64,000 bases of DNA from Marinoscillum sp964351625. GTDB lineage: Bacteria; Bacteroidota; Bacteroidia; Cytophagales; Cyclobacteriaceae. The stretch is from positions 124,001 through 188,000 of the forward strand of contig CAYGOV010000005.1 in assembly GCA_964351625.1 (NCBI GenBank). Direction: 5' to 3'. Shown piece by piece: positions 1-8,992 of this stretch. The notes beneath the pieces were generated by a model, which was given only the letters and a program-made list of their open reading frames with translations, made no database searches and was not told the origin of the DNA. A program made the position numbers and the translations under genes. The number at the start of each line of letters is the position of its first letter. The first letter of the stretch is position 1.

Positions 1-588
1 AAGGAAGTTAATCTGCTCCACAATAGACTCGACTGATGTAGTAAGGAAAACCGCAGCAGAACTAGAAAGAATCAATATTATTGGACCTAAAAAAATCACA
101 GACATATAATCCGTCATTTTACGCTTGAGCGATCTGCCCTTAGCGGACCCCCATATATCATTAAATGCGATCTCAATATTATTCAAAAGTCTAGCAACGG
201 CATAGATCAAAAATAAAGCACTAATTCCCGTGATAATCCCGCCACTCGAAGTGGACAGCATCTTATCTGCAAAATCAAGGGTGTAATCAAGTACCTGCTG
301 TTGACCGGTGAAGTATCGACCAAGTTCCTCTGTGAGGTAGCTCTCTAGTCCAAATACTGTAGCTATTCCAAAAGCCAAGGCTATTACCGGCACCACAGAC
401 AGCACAGAGAAATAAGTAAGCGCTGAAGCCTTTTCTCCGCATTTATCTTTATTAAACTCTGTAAATGTGATAAACGCAATACGAAGAGTGCTGTAAAAGT
501 ATCTTTTACCTTTAGGTAAATCAGCTAATTTAATTTTCCATAGACCGTGATTGATAAAATCACGATAGCTGTTAATCCTTTTTTTCAT
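1..588 (-). CDS. YihY/BrkB family inner-membrane protein (C-terminus cut by window edge)
   Basis: I translated this by hand from the ATG at 588; the frame stays open for 196 codons to the window edge, so the C-terminus is missing. The protein starts MKKRINSYRDFINHGL and has the hallmark early segment KASALTYFSVLSVVPVIALAFG, followed by a long amphipathic helix and a second hydrophobic stretch (VIFLGPIILILSSSAAVFL). This pattern is typical of the YihY/virulence-factor BrkB family (about 300 residues, six membrane helices); BrkB was once called RNase BN in error. The role of the family is unclear, with transport or envelope functions suggested. A TAnnTTTG-like -7 element lies on the minus strand at 627-634, 38 nt before the start, overlapping the T-tract of the preceding terminator. 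Confidence 0.82.
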   Translation of the reverse strand, partial: MKKRINSYRDFINHGLWKIKLADLPKGKRYFYSTLRIAFITFTEFNKDKCGEKASALTYFSVLSVVPVIALAFGIATVFGLESYLTEELGRYFTGQQQVLDYTLDFADKMLSTSSGGIITGISALFLIYAVARLLNNIEIAFNDIWGSAKGRSLKRKMTDYMSVIFLGPIILILSSSAAVFLTTSVESIVEQINFL

Positions 589-636
589 GCTAATTGAATT
601 CTACAGTCAAGTTAATAACTACTCGACAAAAATAGC

Positions 637-660
637 AAAAGGGGCCTGGGAGCCCCTTTT
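637..660 (-). terminator. Intrinsic terminator after the metallophosphoesterase gene
   Basis: A 9-bp perfect stem (AAAAGGGGC / GCCCCTTTT) encloses a 6-nt loop, and on the minus strand it is followed by a T-rich tract (TTTTGCTATTTTT). It lies 134 bp beyond the stop codon of the metallophosphoesterase gene and just upstream of the YihY-like gene, so it should separate the two. Apart from this hairpin I see nothing in 661-794. Confidence 0.75.
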
Positions 661-794
661 GTTTGACTGCAAATTAATGCAATCTCACCATCAACCGTAA
701 AGTCTTTTTTTAGTTAGGTAAAGCGTTTACAGTAGTTGAATAGAAATGAAACATACGCACTAAAAACTACGCTATGGCTTCATACCCCTATCTA

Positions 795-2030
795 CTAGCT
801 CGATTTTAAATCTAGTACAGTTATTTCGGGAAGAATACCAACCCGACCAGGATATCCCAGAAAGCCAAAACCTCTATTGACATACAAATACTGATTTCCT
901 GATTGGTACATATCTGCCCATTGCTTATAAATGTACTGTGATGGGCTCCATCTGAAATCACCTATCTCGATACCAAATTGCATTCCGTGTGTATGGCCTG
1001 CAAGCATAAGATCAATATCTGGGTACTCTGGTCTAACCTGCGCGTCCCAATGGCTTGGGTCATGCGACAACAATATTTTATATGCAGTTTCTTCTGAGCC
1101 CGCATAAGTCTTTTTCAAATCACCATATTTAGAGAATCGGCCAGCTCCCCAGTTTTCCAAACCAAGAATTCCAAGTTGATCTCCGTTTTGAGTGATAATC
1201 CTATTTTCGTTCAATAATATATCCCATCCCATGTAGCGATGCATATCGTGGAGCTGCTTGATATCCTTTGCCTTATCTGCAGGTGTGGCCCAGCTTCGGT
1301 AATCACCATAGTCATGATTTCCCATGGTGGAATACACACCCAAAGGAGCAGTGATCTTTGAGAAAATATCTAAATATGGCTTTGCCTCATCACTTTGATT
1401 ATTTACTAAATCCCCTGTAAAAAAGACAACATCAGGTTTTTCCTGATTGATCATATCTACACCTCCAGCAACTGCAGTTTTGTTGAAAAAACTTCCAGTG
1501 TGTATATCTGAAACCTGAACTACTCTGAGTCCATCGAAGGACTTTGGTAATGACCCTGAAGTAATTACACGTTTTCGAATGCGGTAATCATGGGCTCCAG
1601 AAATAATCCCAAAGCTAAAAACCGCAATTGGAAGTGTGCCAGCAACTAGTGCTGACTTTGACAAAAACTCAGACCTTGAAAGATCTGGAGTGCTTTCACT
1701 TTTGGATGGTAGTAGACTTAGAAAATAGGTGAATAGTCTTCTGAAATCGTCTAAAAGCAAGAAGAGTGCAGTGACCAACTTACCTATGAAAGTGACGAAA
1801 AAAGCTGACATTAAAAATACTCTTAACCCATGATAGACCTTAGAGTCGAGTGTATTATACAACAGCATTCCTGCTAACAAAAGAGCTGATACACCAAAGT
1901 AGCTCACAGTAATGAATCGCCTAGTTAAAGGCTGGTAATCGGCAACAACTACCCTTAGAGCTTGGTATACGTACCAATCAAAGGCAAAATATAGGACACC
2001 AATTACAAGTATGAATGTAAGTCTGTTCAT
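795..2030 (-). CDS. Membrane-anchored metallophosphoesterase (YkuE/YaeI-like)
   Basis: This 411-residue protein has about four hydrophobic segments in its first 150 residues and then a calcineurin-like phosphoesterase domain. The metal-binding motifs appear in the standard order: D-I-H (D175, H177), G-D (206-207), G-N-H-D (237-240), a later S-H-D near 321, and G-H-T-H near 345. This set defines dinuclear metal phosphoesterases. The YkuE/YaeI-type subgroup, with an N-terminal membrane part, has been linked to lipid or phosphodiester hydrolysis at the membrane, but the substrate here cannot be read from sequence. The predicted orientation puts the catalytic domain after the last helix. The gene starts only 8 bp beyond the terminator of the upstream efflux operon, so it needs its own promoter or read-through; a near-consensus TATTTTTT lies within that terminator's T-run. 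Confidence 0.85.
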   Translation of the reverse strand: MNRLTFILVIGVLYFAFDWYVYQALRVVVADYQPLTRRFITVSYFGVSALLLAGMLLYNTLDSKVYHGLRVFLMSAFFVTFIGKLVTALFLLLDDFRRLFTYFLSLLPSKSESTPDLSRSEFLSKSALVAGTLPIAVFSFGIISGAHDYRIRKRVITSGSLPKSFDGLRVVQVSDIHTGSFFNKTAVAGGVDMINQEKPDVVFFTGDLVNNQSDEAKPYLDIFSKITAPLGVYSTMGNHDYGDYRSWATPADKAKDIKQLHDMHRYMGWDILLNENRIITQNGDQLGILGLENWGAGRFSKYGDLKKTYAGSEETAYKILLSHDPSHWDAQVRPEYPDIDLMLAGHTHGMQFGIEIGDFRWSPSQYIYKQWADMYQSGNQYLYVNRGFGFLGYPGRVGILPEITVLDLKSS

Positions 2031-2038
2031 AGAAAAAA

Positions 2039-2068
2039 TACTCCTATTGGCTTAATCCAATAGGAGTA
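2039..2068 (-). terminator. Strong intrinsic terminator of the efflux operon
   Basis: A perfect 12-bp stem (TACTCCTATTGG / CCAATAGGAGTA) with a 6-nt loop is followed on the minus strand by TTTTTT. It lies 8 bp past the RND permease stop codon and ends the four-gene efflux operon. Confidence 0.9.
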
Positions 2069-2075
2069 AAATGGT

Positions 2076-5000
2076 TTAAATAGCTCCTTCAGCTTTATTA
2101 TTTCTCATATGAAACCAATACTTCATTCTATAAACTATAGTGAAGAGTACAGGTACAATAATGAGTGTTAGGAATGTAGCCACGATCAATCCGAAAATCA
2201 CAGTCCAAGCCAATGGGCCCCAGAAGATTACGTTATCTCCTCCCATGTAGATTTTTGGATCAAACTCTGAGAACAATGAGAAGAAATCCACATTCAGACC
2301 AATGGCCAATGGGATAAGTCCTAGTACTGTAGTGACTGCAGTCAAAATAACTGGACGCAACCTTGCACGACCTCCACGAATCACGAGTGCCTTCACTTCC
2401 TCTTTGGTTAGATAAGCTTTTGGATGCATATCCATCTCAAGTTTCTTACGATCAATCAAAAGCTGCGTGTAGTCAAGAAGTACAACCCCATTGTTCACTA
2501 CGATACCGGCCAAAGAGATAATTCCCATCATGGTCATCATGATCACGAATGACCAACCTGTGATTATAAGACCTCCGAAGACTCCAATGAAGCTTAAGAA
2601 GATCGCAATCATAATAATAGCTGGCTTAGAGATGCCTCCAAATTGGAAGATCAAAATAAGCATGATCAAACCTAAACCAGAGAAGAATGCTCCTACCAAG
2701 AAAGCCATTTGCTTATTCTGTTCCTCTATCTGACCTGTAAAGTCAATTCGCACTCCTTTTGGAAGGTCTTTGAAATCAACCATTTGCTCCTCTATCTCCT
2801 TTACAATAGCAGCGGCATCCGTATACCCCGGCTGAAGTCCAGAATATACTGTTACTACTCTCCTTGTATCTCTATGCTTGATCGCGCTAAATCCAGAGGT
2901 GTTCTTTTTAGTGGCTACAGCTGAAAGCGGTACTTCTTTGATTCGACCGCTCGATTGATCCCTGAAAATGATATTTTGATTGAACAGCGCGCTGGTATTA
3001 TATCTCAAATCCTCATTGAATCGGATATTGATATCATAGTCTTCGCCATGCTCTTTGTAAATACCCGCTTTGGTGCCAAATAGTGATTGTCTAAGTTGAT
3101 TACCAACTTGCCCAACAGCTACACCAAGCTCTCCAGCTTTCTTTCTGTCCACTTCTACTTCGAGCGCAGGTTTACTTTTATTTACATCAATTTTCAACTC
3201 CTCAATACCGGCTATATTTCGAGAATTGATGAAATTTCTCATGTTCTCAGCTGTATTGATGAGCTGATCATAATCTCTACCTTCAAGCTCAATATTGATT
3301 GGGTATCCAGCAGGAGGTCCTGCTGCATCTTTCTCTACAGATATCGCTACCCCTGGATAGATCCCGCTCAGTGCTTCTTGTACTTTGGCACGCAGTTCCT
3401 CAGAGTTTTTACCTTCCCGGAACTTAAACTCCCTCATAGAAGCCGTGATCTTTCCTTTGTGCGGCATTTCTGCGGCAGACCCACCATCAGTCTGCGGATT
3501 ACCCGCACCCTCACCTACTTGAGATACTGCTGACTCTACAAGAACGTTCTGACCATCTATTATATATTCAGGATCGTTGATAGCTTCATAAAATCGCTCT
3601 TCAATTTCCTTAGTGAGCTGATTGGTCTTCTCTATAGCTGTCCCTTGTGGATACTCTATATAGACTATGATTTGGTTCGGAATATTATCAGGGAAAAACT
3701 CAATCTTGGTTCGCTGAGATCCCACAGACATTCCGAAGAACATAAATGCGGCTATCAACATCAAGAAAGTGAAACTGAAGTACCAGTAAACGTTGTTCTT
3801 GCGAAGCGCAATGGTAAGCTGACGCTCGTAAAAGTTCTCAAACCAAACCAATGCTGATCTTTGAAACTTATCCGCCAGTTTTTTCACTCCAAACTTGTAC
3901 AACCAAAGAAGGAATGCGGTAAAAATCATCACAGAACCTAACCCCCGCATTGTACCCCCTACAATCAAAATGAAGGTTCCAAAAACAACTAATATGATAC
4001 TCGACCTTACGAGTTGCTTCATGGTAAGTACTTTTTTGCCTACCTCCATAAATCTGGATACAAGCATTGAGTTCATGAAAATCGCTACGAAAAGTGACGA
4101 TCCTAACACAACAGAAAGAGTGATCGGGAAGAATATCATAAACTGCCCAAATACTCCGGGCCAAAGACCCAACGGAACAAAAGCCGCAACTGTAGTAGCT
4201 GTAGAAATAATAATAGGATAAGCGATCTCACCAATCCCTTGCTTAGCTGCCTGAATACGGGAAAGACCCTCCTCTTCCATCAATCGGTAGACATTCTCAA
4301 CTACCACTATACCATTATCGACAAGCATACCCAGTCCCATGATCAACCCAAATAGAATCATTGTATTGAGTGTGTATCCCAAAATGGATAATATCATAAA
4401 TGACATGAACATCGACATTGGGATGGCAAAGCCAACGAACAATGCATTTCGGAATCCAAGAAAAAACATCAAAACAGAAACAACAAGGAAAATCCCGAAG
4501 ATAATGTTGTTCACTAGGTCATCTACCTGATTGAGTGTTCTTGGTGCCGAGTCATTTGAAATTGAAATATTCAAATCTATCGGGAAGACATTGGCCTTCG
4601 CATCTTTGATAATTACTTGGATCTCTTCCGCTGCAGCGATCATGTTTTTACCAGCACGCTTCTTCACATCGAGCATCACCACATTGTGGCCAAACTCACG
4701 TGCGAAAGTTGTTTTATCCTCATCCTTAAATGAAACCTCAGCGATATCTTTCAAATAAACTGGCGAATTGTTCTCCGTCTTGATTACGAAGTTTTCTAAC
4801 TCACTTGGCTTCTCTATCTCTCCGAGTATTCGAATAGTCCTGCGCTGACCACTTGTAACCAAATTACCAGCTGACATGGTCATGTTTCCATTGCTAATGG
4901 CCTGAGTAATATCACTGAAGCTCACTTTTGCAGCCATCATCTTGAAAATATCCACGGCCACTTCTACCTCTTTATCTTGAGCACCACGAATATCTACACC

Positions 5001-5561
5001 TTTAATCTCTGAAAGATTTTCGATCTCATCTTGTAAGTACTCACCGAATAGCTTCAGTCTATCCACTGGATAGTTACCAGAGATGTTAATGTTCATTATC
5101 GGCACCTCTTCAGAAATATTCAGGTCGAAGACATTCGGCTCGACTTTAGCACCATTGAATAGGGGCCAATCTTCATCAGCTTTTTCAGCATCTACTTTGT
5201 CCTTCACCTTCTGCTTTGCTGCTTCCACAGTGATCTCCTCATCGAACTCTACGGTGATGATAGAGTAATCCTCTTGTGAAGTAGAAGTGATCTCCACTAC
5301 GTTACTCACATTCTTCAATTCATCCTCAAGTGGATCTGTAATCAAACGCTCTATATCCTCGGCCGTATTACCCGGAAAAGGCGTACTCACATAAATCTTA
5401 GTCTCTATGATCTCTGGGAAGTTCTCTCTAGGCATTGCAAAATAGCCCTTCAATCCTATCCAGAAAATCAGTCCAATCATCACATAAACGACGGACGGAT
5501 TGTCAATAGCCCATGAAGCAGGTCCAAATTCCTTGGATCCTTTGTTTTTTTCGATATCCAT
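2076..5561 (-). CDS. RND efflux transporter permease (AcrB/HAE1-like)
   Basis: This 1161-residue inner-membrane permease has the RND layout: a first helix after residue 20, a large periplasmic loop, helices 2-6 from about 350, a second large loop from about 620, and helices 8-12 to the C-terminus. Typical AcrB-like blocks are visible, such as PGNTAEDIE, LRPVILTAVTTVLGLIPLA and a Gly-rich amphipathic region. With the upstream fusion protein and TolC-like channel it would form a tripartite pump exporting drugs, detergents or lipids from the periplasm or inner membrane. The TM4 proton-relay segment reads GMLVDNGIVVVENV, so the second Asp of the AcrB pair (D407-D408) is Asn, and the TM10 Lys position reads Asn (VVNNG). 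At 1161 residues it is longer than AcrB (1049), with extra residues near 500-560. The gene is last in its operon, 3 bp after the fusion-protein stop. Substrates are unknown. Confidence 0.92.
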   Translation of the reverse strand: MDIEKNKGSKEFGPASWAIDNPSVVYVMIGLIFWIGLKGYFAMPRENFPEIIETKIYVSTPFPGNTAEDIERLITDPLEDELKNVSNVVEITSTSQEDYSIITVEFDEEITVEAAKQKVKDKVDAEKADEDWPLFNGAKVEPNVFDLNISEEVPIMNINISGNYPVDRLKLFGEYLQDEIENLSEIKGVDIRGAQDKEVEVAVDIFKMMAAKVSFSDITQAISNGNMTMSAGNLVTSGQRRTIRILGEIEKPSELENFVIKTENNSPVYLKDIAEVSFKDEDKTTFAREFGHNVVMLDVKKRAGKNMIAAAEEIQVIIKDAKANVFPIDLNISISNDSAPRTLNQVDDLVNNIIFGIFLVVSVLMFFLGFRNALFVGFAIPMSMFMSFMILSILGYTLNTMILFGLIMGLGMLVDNGIVVVENVYRLMEEEGLSRIQAAKQGIGEIAYPIIISTATTVAAFVPLGLWPGVFGQFMIFFPITLSVVLGSSLFVAIFMNSMLVSRFMEVGKKVLTMKQLVRSSIILVVFGTFILIVGGTMRGLGSVMIFTAFLLWLYKFGVKKLADKFQRSALVWFENFYERQLTIALRKNNVYWYFSFTFLMLIAAFMFFGMSVGSQRTKIEFFPDNIPNQIIVYIEYPQGTAIEKTNQLTKEIEERFYEAINDPEYIIDGQNVLVESAVSQVGEGAGNPQTDGGSAAEMPHKGKITASMREFKFREGKNSEELRAKVQEALSGIYPGVAISVEKDAAGPPAGYPINIELEGRDYDQLINTAENMRNFINSRNIAGIEELKIDVNKSKPALEVEVDRKKAGELGVAVGQVGNQLRQSLFGTKAGIYKEHGEDYDINIRFNEDLRYNTSALFNQNIIFRDQSSGRIKEVPLSAVATKKNTSGFSAIKHRDTRRVVTVYSGLQPGYTDAAAIVKEIEEQMVDFKDLPKGVRIDFTGQIEEQNKQMAFLVGAFFSGLGLIMLILIFQFGGISKPAIIMIAIFLSFIGVFGGLIITGWSFVIMMTMMGIISLAGIVVNNGVVLLDYTQLLIDRKKLEMDMHPKAYLTKEEVKALVIRGGRARLRPVILTAVTTVLGLIPLAIGLNVDFFSLFSEFDPKIYMGGDNVIFWGPLAWTVIFGLIVATFLTLIIVPVLFTIVYRMKYWFHMRNNKAEGAI

Positions 5562-5564
5562 CTT

Positions 5565-6740
5565 CTACTGTCTTAGGATTTTTACTTCTTGACCATCTCT
5601 TACACTTCTAGCTCCTTCTTGAATGATATTGTCATTGTCTTTAAGACCTGACATTACCTCTACTAAGTCGCCTTGAGTTTTGCCTGTGGTGATAATAGCT
5701 CTTTTGGCAATAGCCACATCATCTTCAATAGCCGAAGCTAAAAACACATATTGATCTCCATCTGAGTTTTCAGAAATGATACTCTGAGGAATCATAATAG
5801 CCTCTGCGCTCTGGTAGTCATTGATATGCACCTTACCCGTCATGTTTGGCTTGATGGCCCCATTGGTATTAGGTACAGCTATTTCAGCAGTGAAAGACCT
5901 GTTATTCGGATTGATGAAATTACTAGTTTGTCTCACTTTGGAGTTGATCTCTTTATTCAAAACTGGGAAGAAGACTTTTACATCCTTTCCAGCTGTGATC
6001 GTTCCGATATAGGTTTCAGGGACAGGTACTTCGAGGTACATATCCGATAGATTAATAATCCTGAAAACCTCTGATCCAGGCCCACCTGGAGCAACTACAG
6101 TTCCTTGCTCTTTGAACACATTGTCAACTATTCCTGCAAATGGCGCTGTGATTCGAAACTTCTGAAGCTGGCTTTTCATTTGATTCACAGCATTCTTTTG
6201 AACCTCATAATTTGCTTTGGCCTGTAGGTATTGGATTTCAGAACCTATGTTTTGGTTCCAAAGGCGCTCTTGACGTTCGAAAGTTGTCTTTGATAATTCG
6301 AGCTGAGTTTCCATCTGCAGCAACTGACTACTAATGCCCCCATCGTCAATTACGGCCAAAAGTTGTCCTTTGGTCACTTTCTCGCCTTCATCCACTTTTA
6401 CACTGACCAACAAGCCTGCTGCTTCCGGGTAGATCAACACGTTTTGCTTGGTCATCACATCGCCTTGCAGCTCTATATAATGGTTAAAGCTTTGTTTTTG
6501 GATATTTAGTGCAGTAATCAATGGTAGATTTTTCACACCTTGATTAGCCAAGATTGCCGAATCCAAAACGGCAATTTCCCTTTCAATCTCGCCTTGTTGC
6601 ATAGAAAGCTCTTTCTTCTTTTCATGCATTTTTGATATGTCTCCAGTTGCTATTAGATCAGCAGACGTGGTTTCTGTTTTCCCACATCCTACTGCCAGAA
6701 GGACGATCAATGGAAGAATAATAAGTAATGATTTTTTCAT
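5565..6740 (-). CDS. Efflux RND transporter periplasmic adaptor (membrane fusion lipoprotein)
   Basis: I start this at the third in-frame Met (6740) because that gives a clean lipoprotein signal, MKKSLLIILPLIVLLAVGC, with lipid Cys19; an open frame extends to 6767 but adds only a non-signal-like leader. The 391-residue protein then has a coiled-coil region (about 35-70), a biotinyl-lipoyl-like half motif (VKVDEGEKVTKGQLLAVID), an alpha-helical hairpin (about 140-185), the second lipoyl half (FRITAPFAGIVDNVFKEQGTVV) and a beta-barrel domain. This is the HlyD/AcrA adaptor that bridges the RND permease and the outer-membrane channel. It lies between the TolC-like gene and the RND permease gene with gaps of 33 bp and 3 bp, so the three are surely co-transcribed. 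Confidence 0.92.
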   Translation of the reverse strand: MKKSLLIILPLIVLLAVGCGKTETTSADLIATGDISKMHEKKKELSMQQGEIEREIAVLDSAILANQGVKNLPLITALNIQKQSFNHYIELQGDVMTKQNVLIYPEAAGLLVSVKVDEGEKVTKGQLLAVIDDGGISSQLLQMETQLELSKTTFERQERLWNQNIGSEIQYLQAKANYEVQKNAVNQMKSQLQKFRITAPFAGIVDNVFKEQGTVVAPGGPGSEVFRIINLSDMYLEVPVPETYIGTITAGKDVKVFFPVLNKEINSKVRQTSNFINPNNRSFTAEIAVPNTNGAIKPNMTGKVHINDYQSAEAIMIPQSIISENSDGDQYVFLASAIEDDVAIAKRAIITTGKTQGDLVEVMSGLKDNDNIIQEGARSVRDGQEVKILRQ

Positions 6741-6773
6741 GTTATAGTAGTTCTGCATTAGGTTCATGGTGGT

Positions 6774-8210
6774 TTACTTTCTGGTCAATCCCTTGGCGCT
6801 ATCAAGATCTATCTTAGCCAGAATAGCTTCAAAAATGGTATTGTAAAAATTGGTTTGTGATTCTTTTAAAGAACGGTCAGCCTCTACTAGCTCCAAACTA
6901 GAGCCGACACCCTCTTCATATTTTATTTTTGCATTGTTGAATACGCGCTGCGCTAAATCAACGTTTTCGCGTTGGACATCTAATCTTTCTACAGCGCTTT
7001 GGAAAGTGATGCTTGCATCCATTACTTCCACATTTATTTGATTTTGGAGATTGCTTACGCCCAGTTCAATTTGCTCTAGAGCAATCTTCTCCTGCTGAAT
7101 TTGATAATTACGCTGTAGTCCGGTGAAAATATTCCATCTCAGGCTGAGTCCAAGACTAGAGTAGCCATACCACTTATCAGGACCTACACCGCTTTGCTCA
7201 GAGAAATCACTTTCAGTTTGGAATAAACCACCAAAAGATGGCGACTGAGTGCTCATCCCAAGATTTGCGAACGCACCCAATGTAGGGAGTGATTCTGCAT
7301 ACTTATTTTTGATATTGAGCTCTTGCAATTTCATATTGGCAAGCAAGACTTGATAGTCTGGACGGTCGTCATAGTTCACATCCAGAGAGATGGGATCATA
7401 CTCTGCATCCAACATTTCCTGAATACTACCAGAAAGCGCTATCGGTTGATCTAAAGGATAGCCCATTTGAAACTTTAGCAGTTGTCTTGTAAGCTTTACC
7501 AAATCCTCAAAGTTTGATTTCTCTGTTTTTAAGTTGTTTAAAGTCACTTTCAGTCGGTCCACTTCCATTTGCTCTACTAATCCGTTGACGTACATCTCTT
7601 TGGTATTGCGATAGAGCGTATCTATTCGTGCAAGATTTGCTTCGAATAATTTCAATCGATCTTCATTGATTAAGACACTGAAATATGCTTTACCCACGGC
7701 TACAGCTATCCTACCTTCAGTCTCTTCTCGCTGCTTTATGGACAAATCCTTATAAGCTTGAGATGCTTGCAAGCCAACTATATAAGAGCCGTTAAAAATC
7801 AATTGATTGATACTAAGACTTGCATCCCCCGCACTTTGCAACTGAAAGAAGTTTTCTGCAGCATAAACATCACCATCCTTCATACCCAAAGCAGCTGCCT
7901 GGGCTGGAGTTACTCCAAATCCAGATCCAGATTCACCGGGTGGAGGTGCATTGTAAGTAGAGAAAAATCTCTGCAAAGTCGGACTGTGTTGTACAGATAC
8001 AGAGCCGGTCACCTGTGGCAAACCTATACCTATAGTCTCCTTCACTCTTGCTTCAGCAGAAAGCTCATTGAGGCGAGCGTTCTTCATCTGTGCAGCATTT
8101 TCTATGGCATAATCTATACAATCATAGACGCTGTATGATTCTTGCACCTGTGCTTGAGCTAAATAATTAGTGCTAAAAGCCAATAGCACCAGTAGTAATT
8201 TTTGTTTCAT
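6774..8210 (-). CDS. TolC-family outer-membrane efflux channel
   Basis: The start at 8210 gives a signal peptide (MKQKLLLVLLAFSTNYLAQAQ, cleavage after AQA) and a 478-residue protein; the same frame is open to 8315 but that extension overlaps the TetR gene and has no signal character. The mature part is two repeats of long alpha-helical segments with heptad-like patterns (for example ERLDVQRENVDLAQRVFNN and IKYEEGVGSSLELVEADR), the latter being the conserved TolC/OEP motif in which Y-E-x-G-x-x-S-x-L-E precedes a helix. It forms the trimeric outer-membrane exit duct for the RND pump encoded downstream. It follows the TetR gene by 28 bp and precedes the adaptor by 33 bp. Confidence 0.92.
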   Translation of the reverse strand: MKQKLLLVLLAFSTNYLAQAQVQESYSVYDCIDYAIENAAQMKNARLNELSAEARVKETIGIGLPQVTGSVSVQHSPTLQRFFSTYNAPPPGESGSGFGVTPAQAAALGMKDGDVYAAENFFQLQSAGDASLSINQLIFNGSYIVGLQASQAYKDLSIKQREETEGRIAVAVGKAYFSVLINEDRLKLFEANLARIDTLYRNTKEMYVNGLVEQMEVDRLKVTLNNLKTEKSNFEDLVKLTRQLLKFQMGYPLDQPIALSGSIQEMLDAEYDPISLDVNYDDRPDYQVLLANMKLQELNIKNKYAESLPTLGAFANLGMSTQSPSFGGLFQTESDFSEQSGVGPDKWYGYSSLGLSLRWNIFTGLQRNYQIQQEKIALEQIELGVSNLQNQINVEVMDASITFQSAVERLDVQRENVDLAQRVFNNAKIKYEEGVGSSLELVEADRSLKESQTNFYNTIFEAILAKIDLDSAKGLTRK

Positions 8211-8238
8211 ATTAAAAGTTGTAGTTAGGCCTGAAGTA

Positions 8239-8895
8239 TCAATTAAGTGAAATTTTATTCTCGGAATTATGATGATTTGCGTAAGCTTTTCTACCTTTCT
8301 CAGATAGCAATCCATGAGTGAAATGACTTAATATTTGCATTTGAACAGCGGAAAAATCAAAATCTACACTTGGGTAAATATTATCGTCAAAGGCAAGCTG
8401 AACTGTCTCTATTCTGAGAATAGCAATAACTCGAGGATCTATATCTGGACGATAAAACCCTTCTTCGATTCCTCTAATGATATTGTTTTTGATTTGATCT
8501 ACGATGAATGATTTTTTGAAATCTTGAAAAACATTCCATGCTTCACTGTGATATTTCTTTAAATCAAAAAGTAAGGATGGATTGATCTTAAAAACATGCT
8601 CACGCATGCACATCGTAATATTTATCAATTCATCAATGGCATCTGTAGCTTCTTCTGCCACACGATTGAAATGCCCCATTTCATTATCCATGTGAAACCT
8701 AATGGCCTCCAATACCAACTGATCTTTGTTTTCAAAATGCTGGTAAAGTGTCTTTTTCGAAACCGACAACCTGCTCGCCACATCATCCATTGACACTGAT
8801 CTCACGCCATATTGCACGAATAAACCGTGCGCCCCTTCTAAAATCTTATCCTTCAATTTTCTGTAATTTCGATTTATTAAACTCTGGAAACTCAA
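8239..8895 (-). CDS. TetR/AcrR family transcriptional regulator of the efflux operon
   Basis: This protein of about 218 residues has an N-terminal TetR helix-turn-helix (roughly residues 20-62; VRSVSMDDVASRLSVSKKTLYQHFENKDQL), followed by an all-helical ligand-binding domain. It is the first gene of the efflux operon and is expected to repress it and itself. The start is uncertain because there is no ATG at the right place. An in-frame TGA sits at 8904-8902, the first usable codon is TTG at 8895, and another TTG at 8856 (Leu14) would still keep the whole DNA-binding domain and give a more usual N-terminus. A palindrome (8890-8902, ACTCA-aaa-TGAGT) overlaps the first of these starts and could be the operator. 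The divergent alpha/beta hydrolase gene begins at 8993. Confidence 0.88.
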   Translation of the reverse strand: MSFQSLINRNYRKLKDKILEGAHGLFVQYGVRSVSMDDVASRLSVSKKTLYQHFENKDQLVLEAIRFHMDNEMGHFNRVAEEATDAIDELINITMCMREHVFKINPSLLFDLKKYHSEAWNVFQDFKKSFIVDQIKNNIIRGIEEGFYRPDIDPRVIAILRIETVQLAFDDNIYPSVDFDFSAVQMQILSHFTHGLLSEKGRKAYANHHNSENKISLN

Positions 8896-8913
8896 AATGA
8901 GTCAAAAGTTTCC
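8886..8913. promoter_or_regulatory. Candidate TetR operator: nested inverted repeats
   Basis: Two nested dyads lie here: GGAAACT (8886-8892) with AGTTTCC (8907-8913), and inside it ACTCA-aaa-TGAGT (8890-8902). They cover the likely start of the TetR gene and lie upstream of the divergent alpha/beta hydrolase promoter. TetR regulators usually bind such dyads next to their own gene, so control of both directions is a reasonable inference. No binding data can be read from sequence. Confidence 0.45.
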
Positions 8914-8934
8914 TGAGTTCCTAACGACTGTCAT

Positions 8935-8942
8935 TACATTTG
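8935..8942 (+). promoter_or_regulatory. Bacteroidota -7 promoter element for the alpha/beta hydrolase gene
   Basis: TACATTTG is an exact match to the TAnnTTTG element used by the Bacteroidota primary sigma factor. It lies 51 nt before the ATG at 8993. A clear -33 TTTG is absent; the nearest TTT is the 3' arm of the dyad at 8907-8913. Confidence 0.5.
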
Positions 8943-8992
8943 GTTTAATTCTTTGTTAAAATATTTAGAGAATTTTTAATAAAATTCGATTC

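Noticed and set aside
3087..3533. 148-residue open frame on the plus strand within the RND permease gene
   Set aside because: It is antisense to a strongly conserved gene, has no recognisable motif or upstream signal, and its composition follows from the reverse frame.
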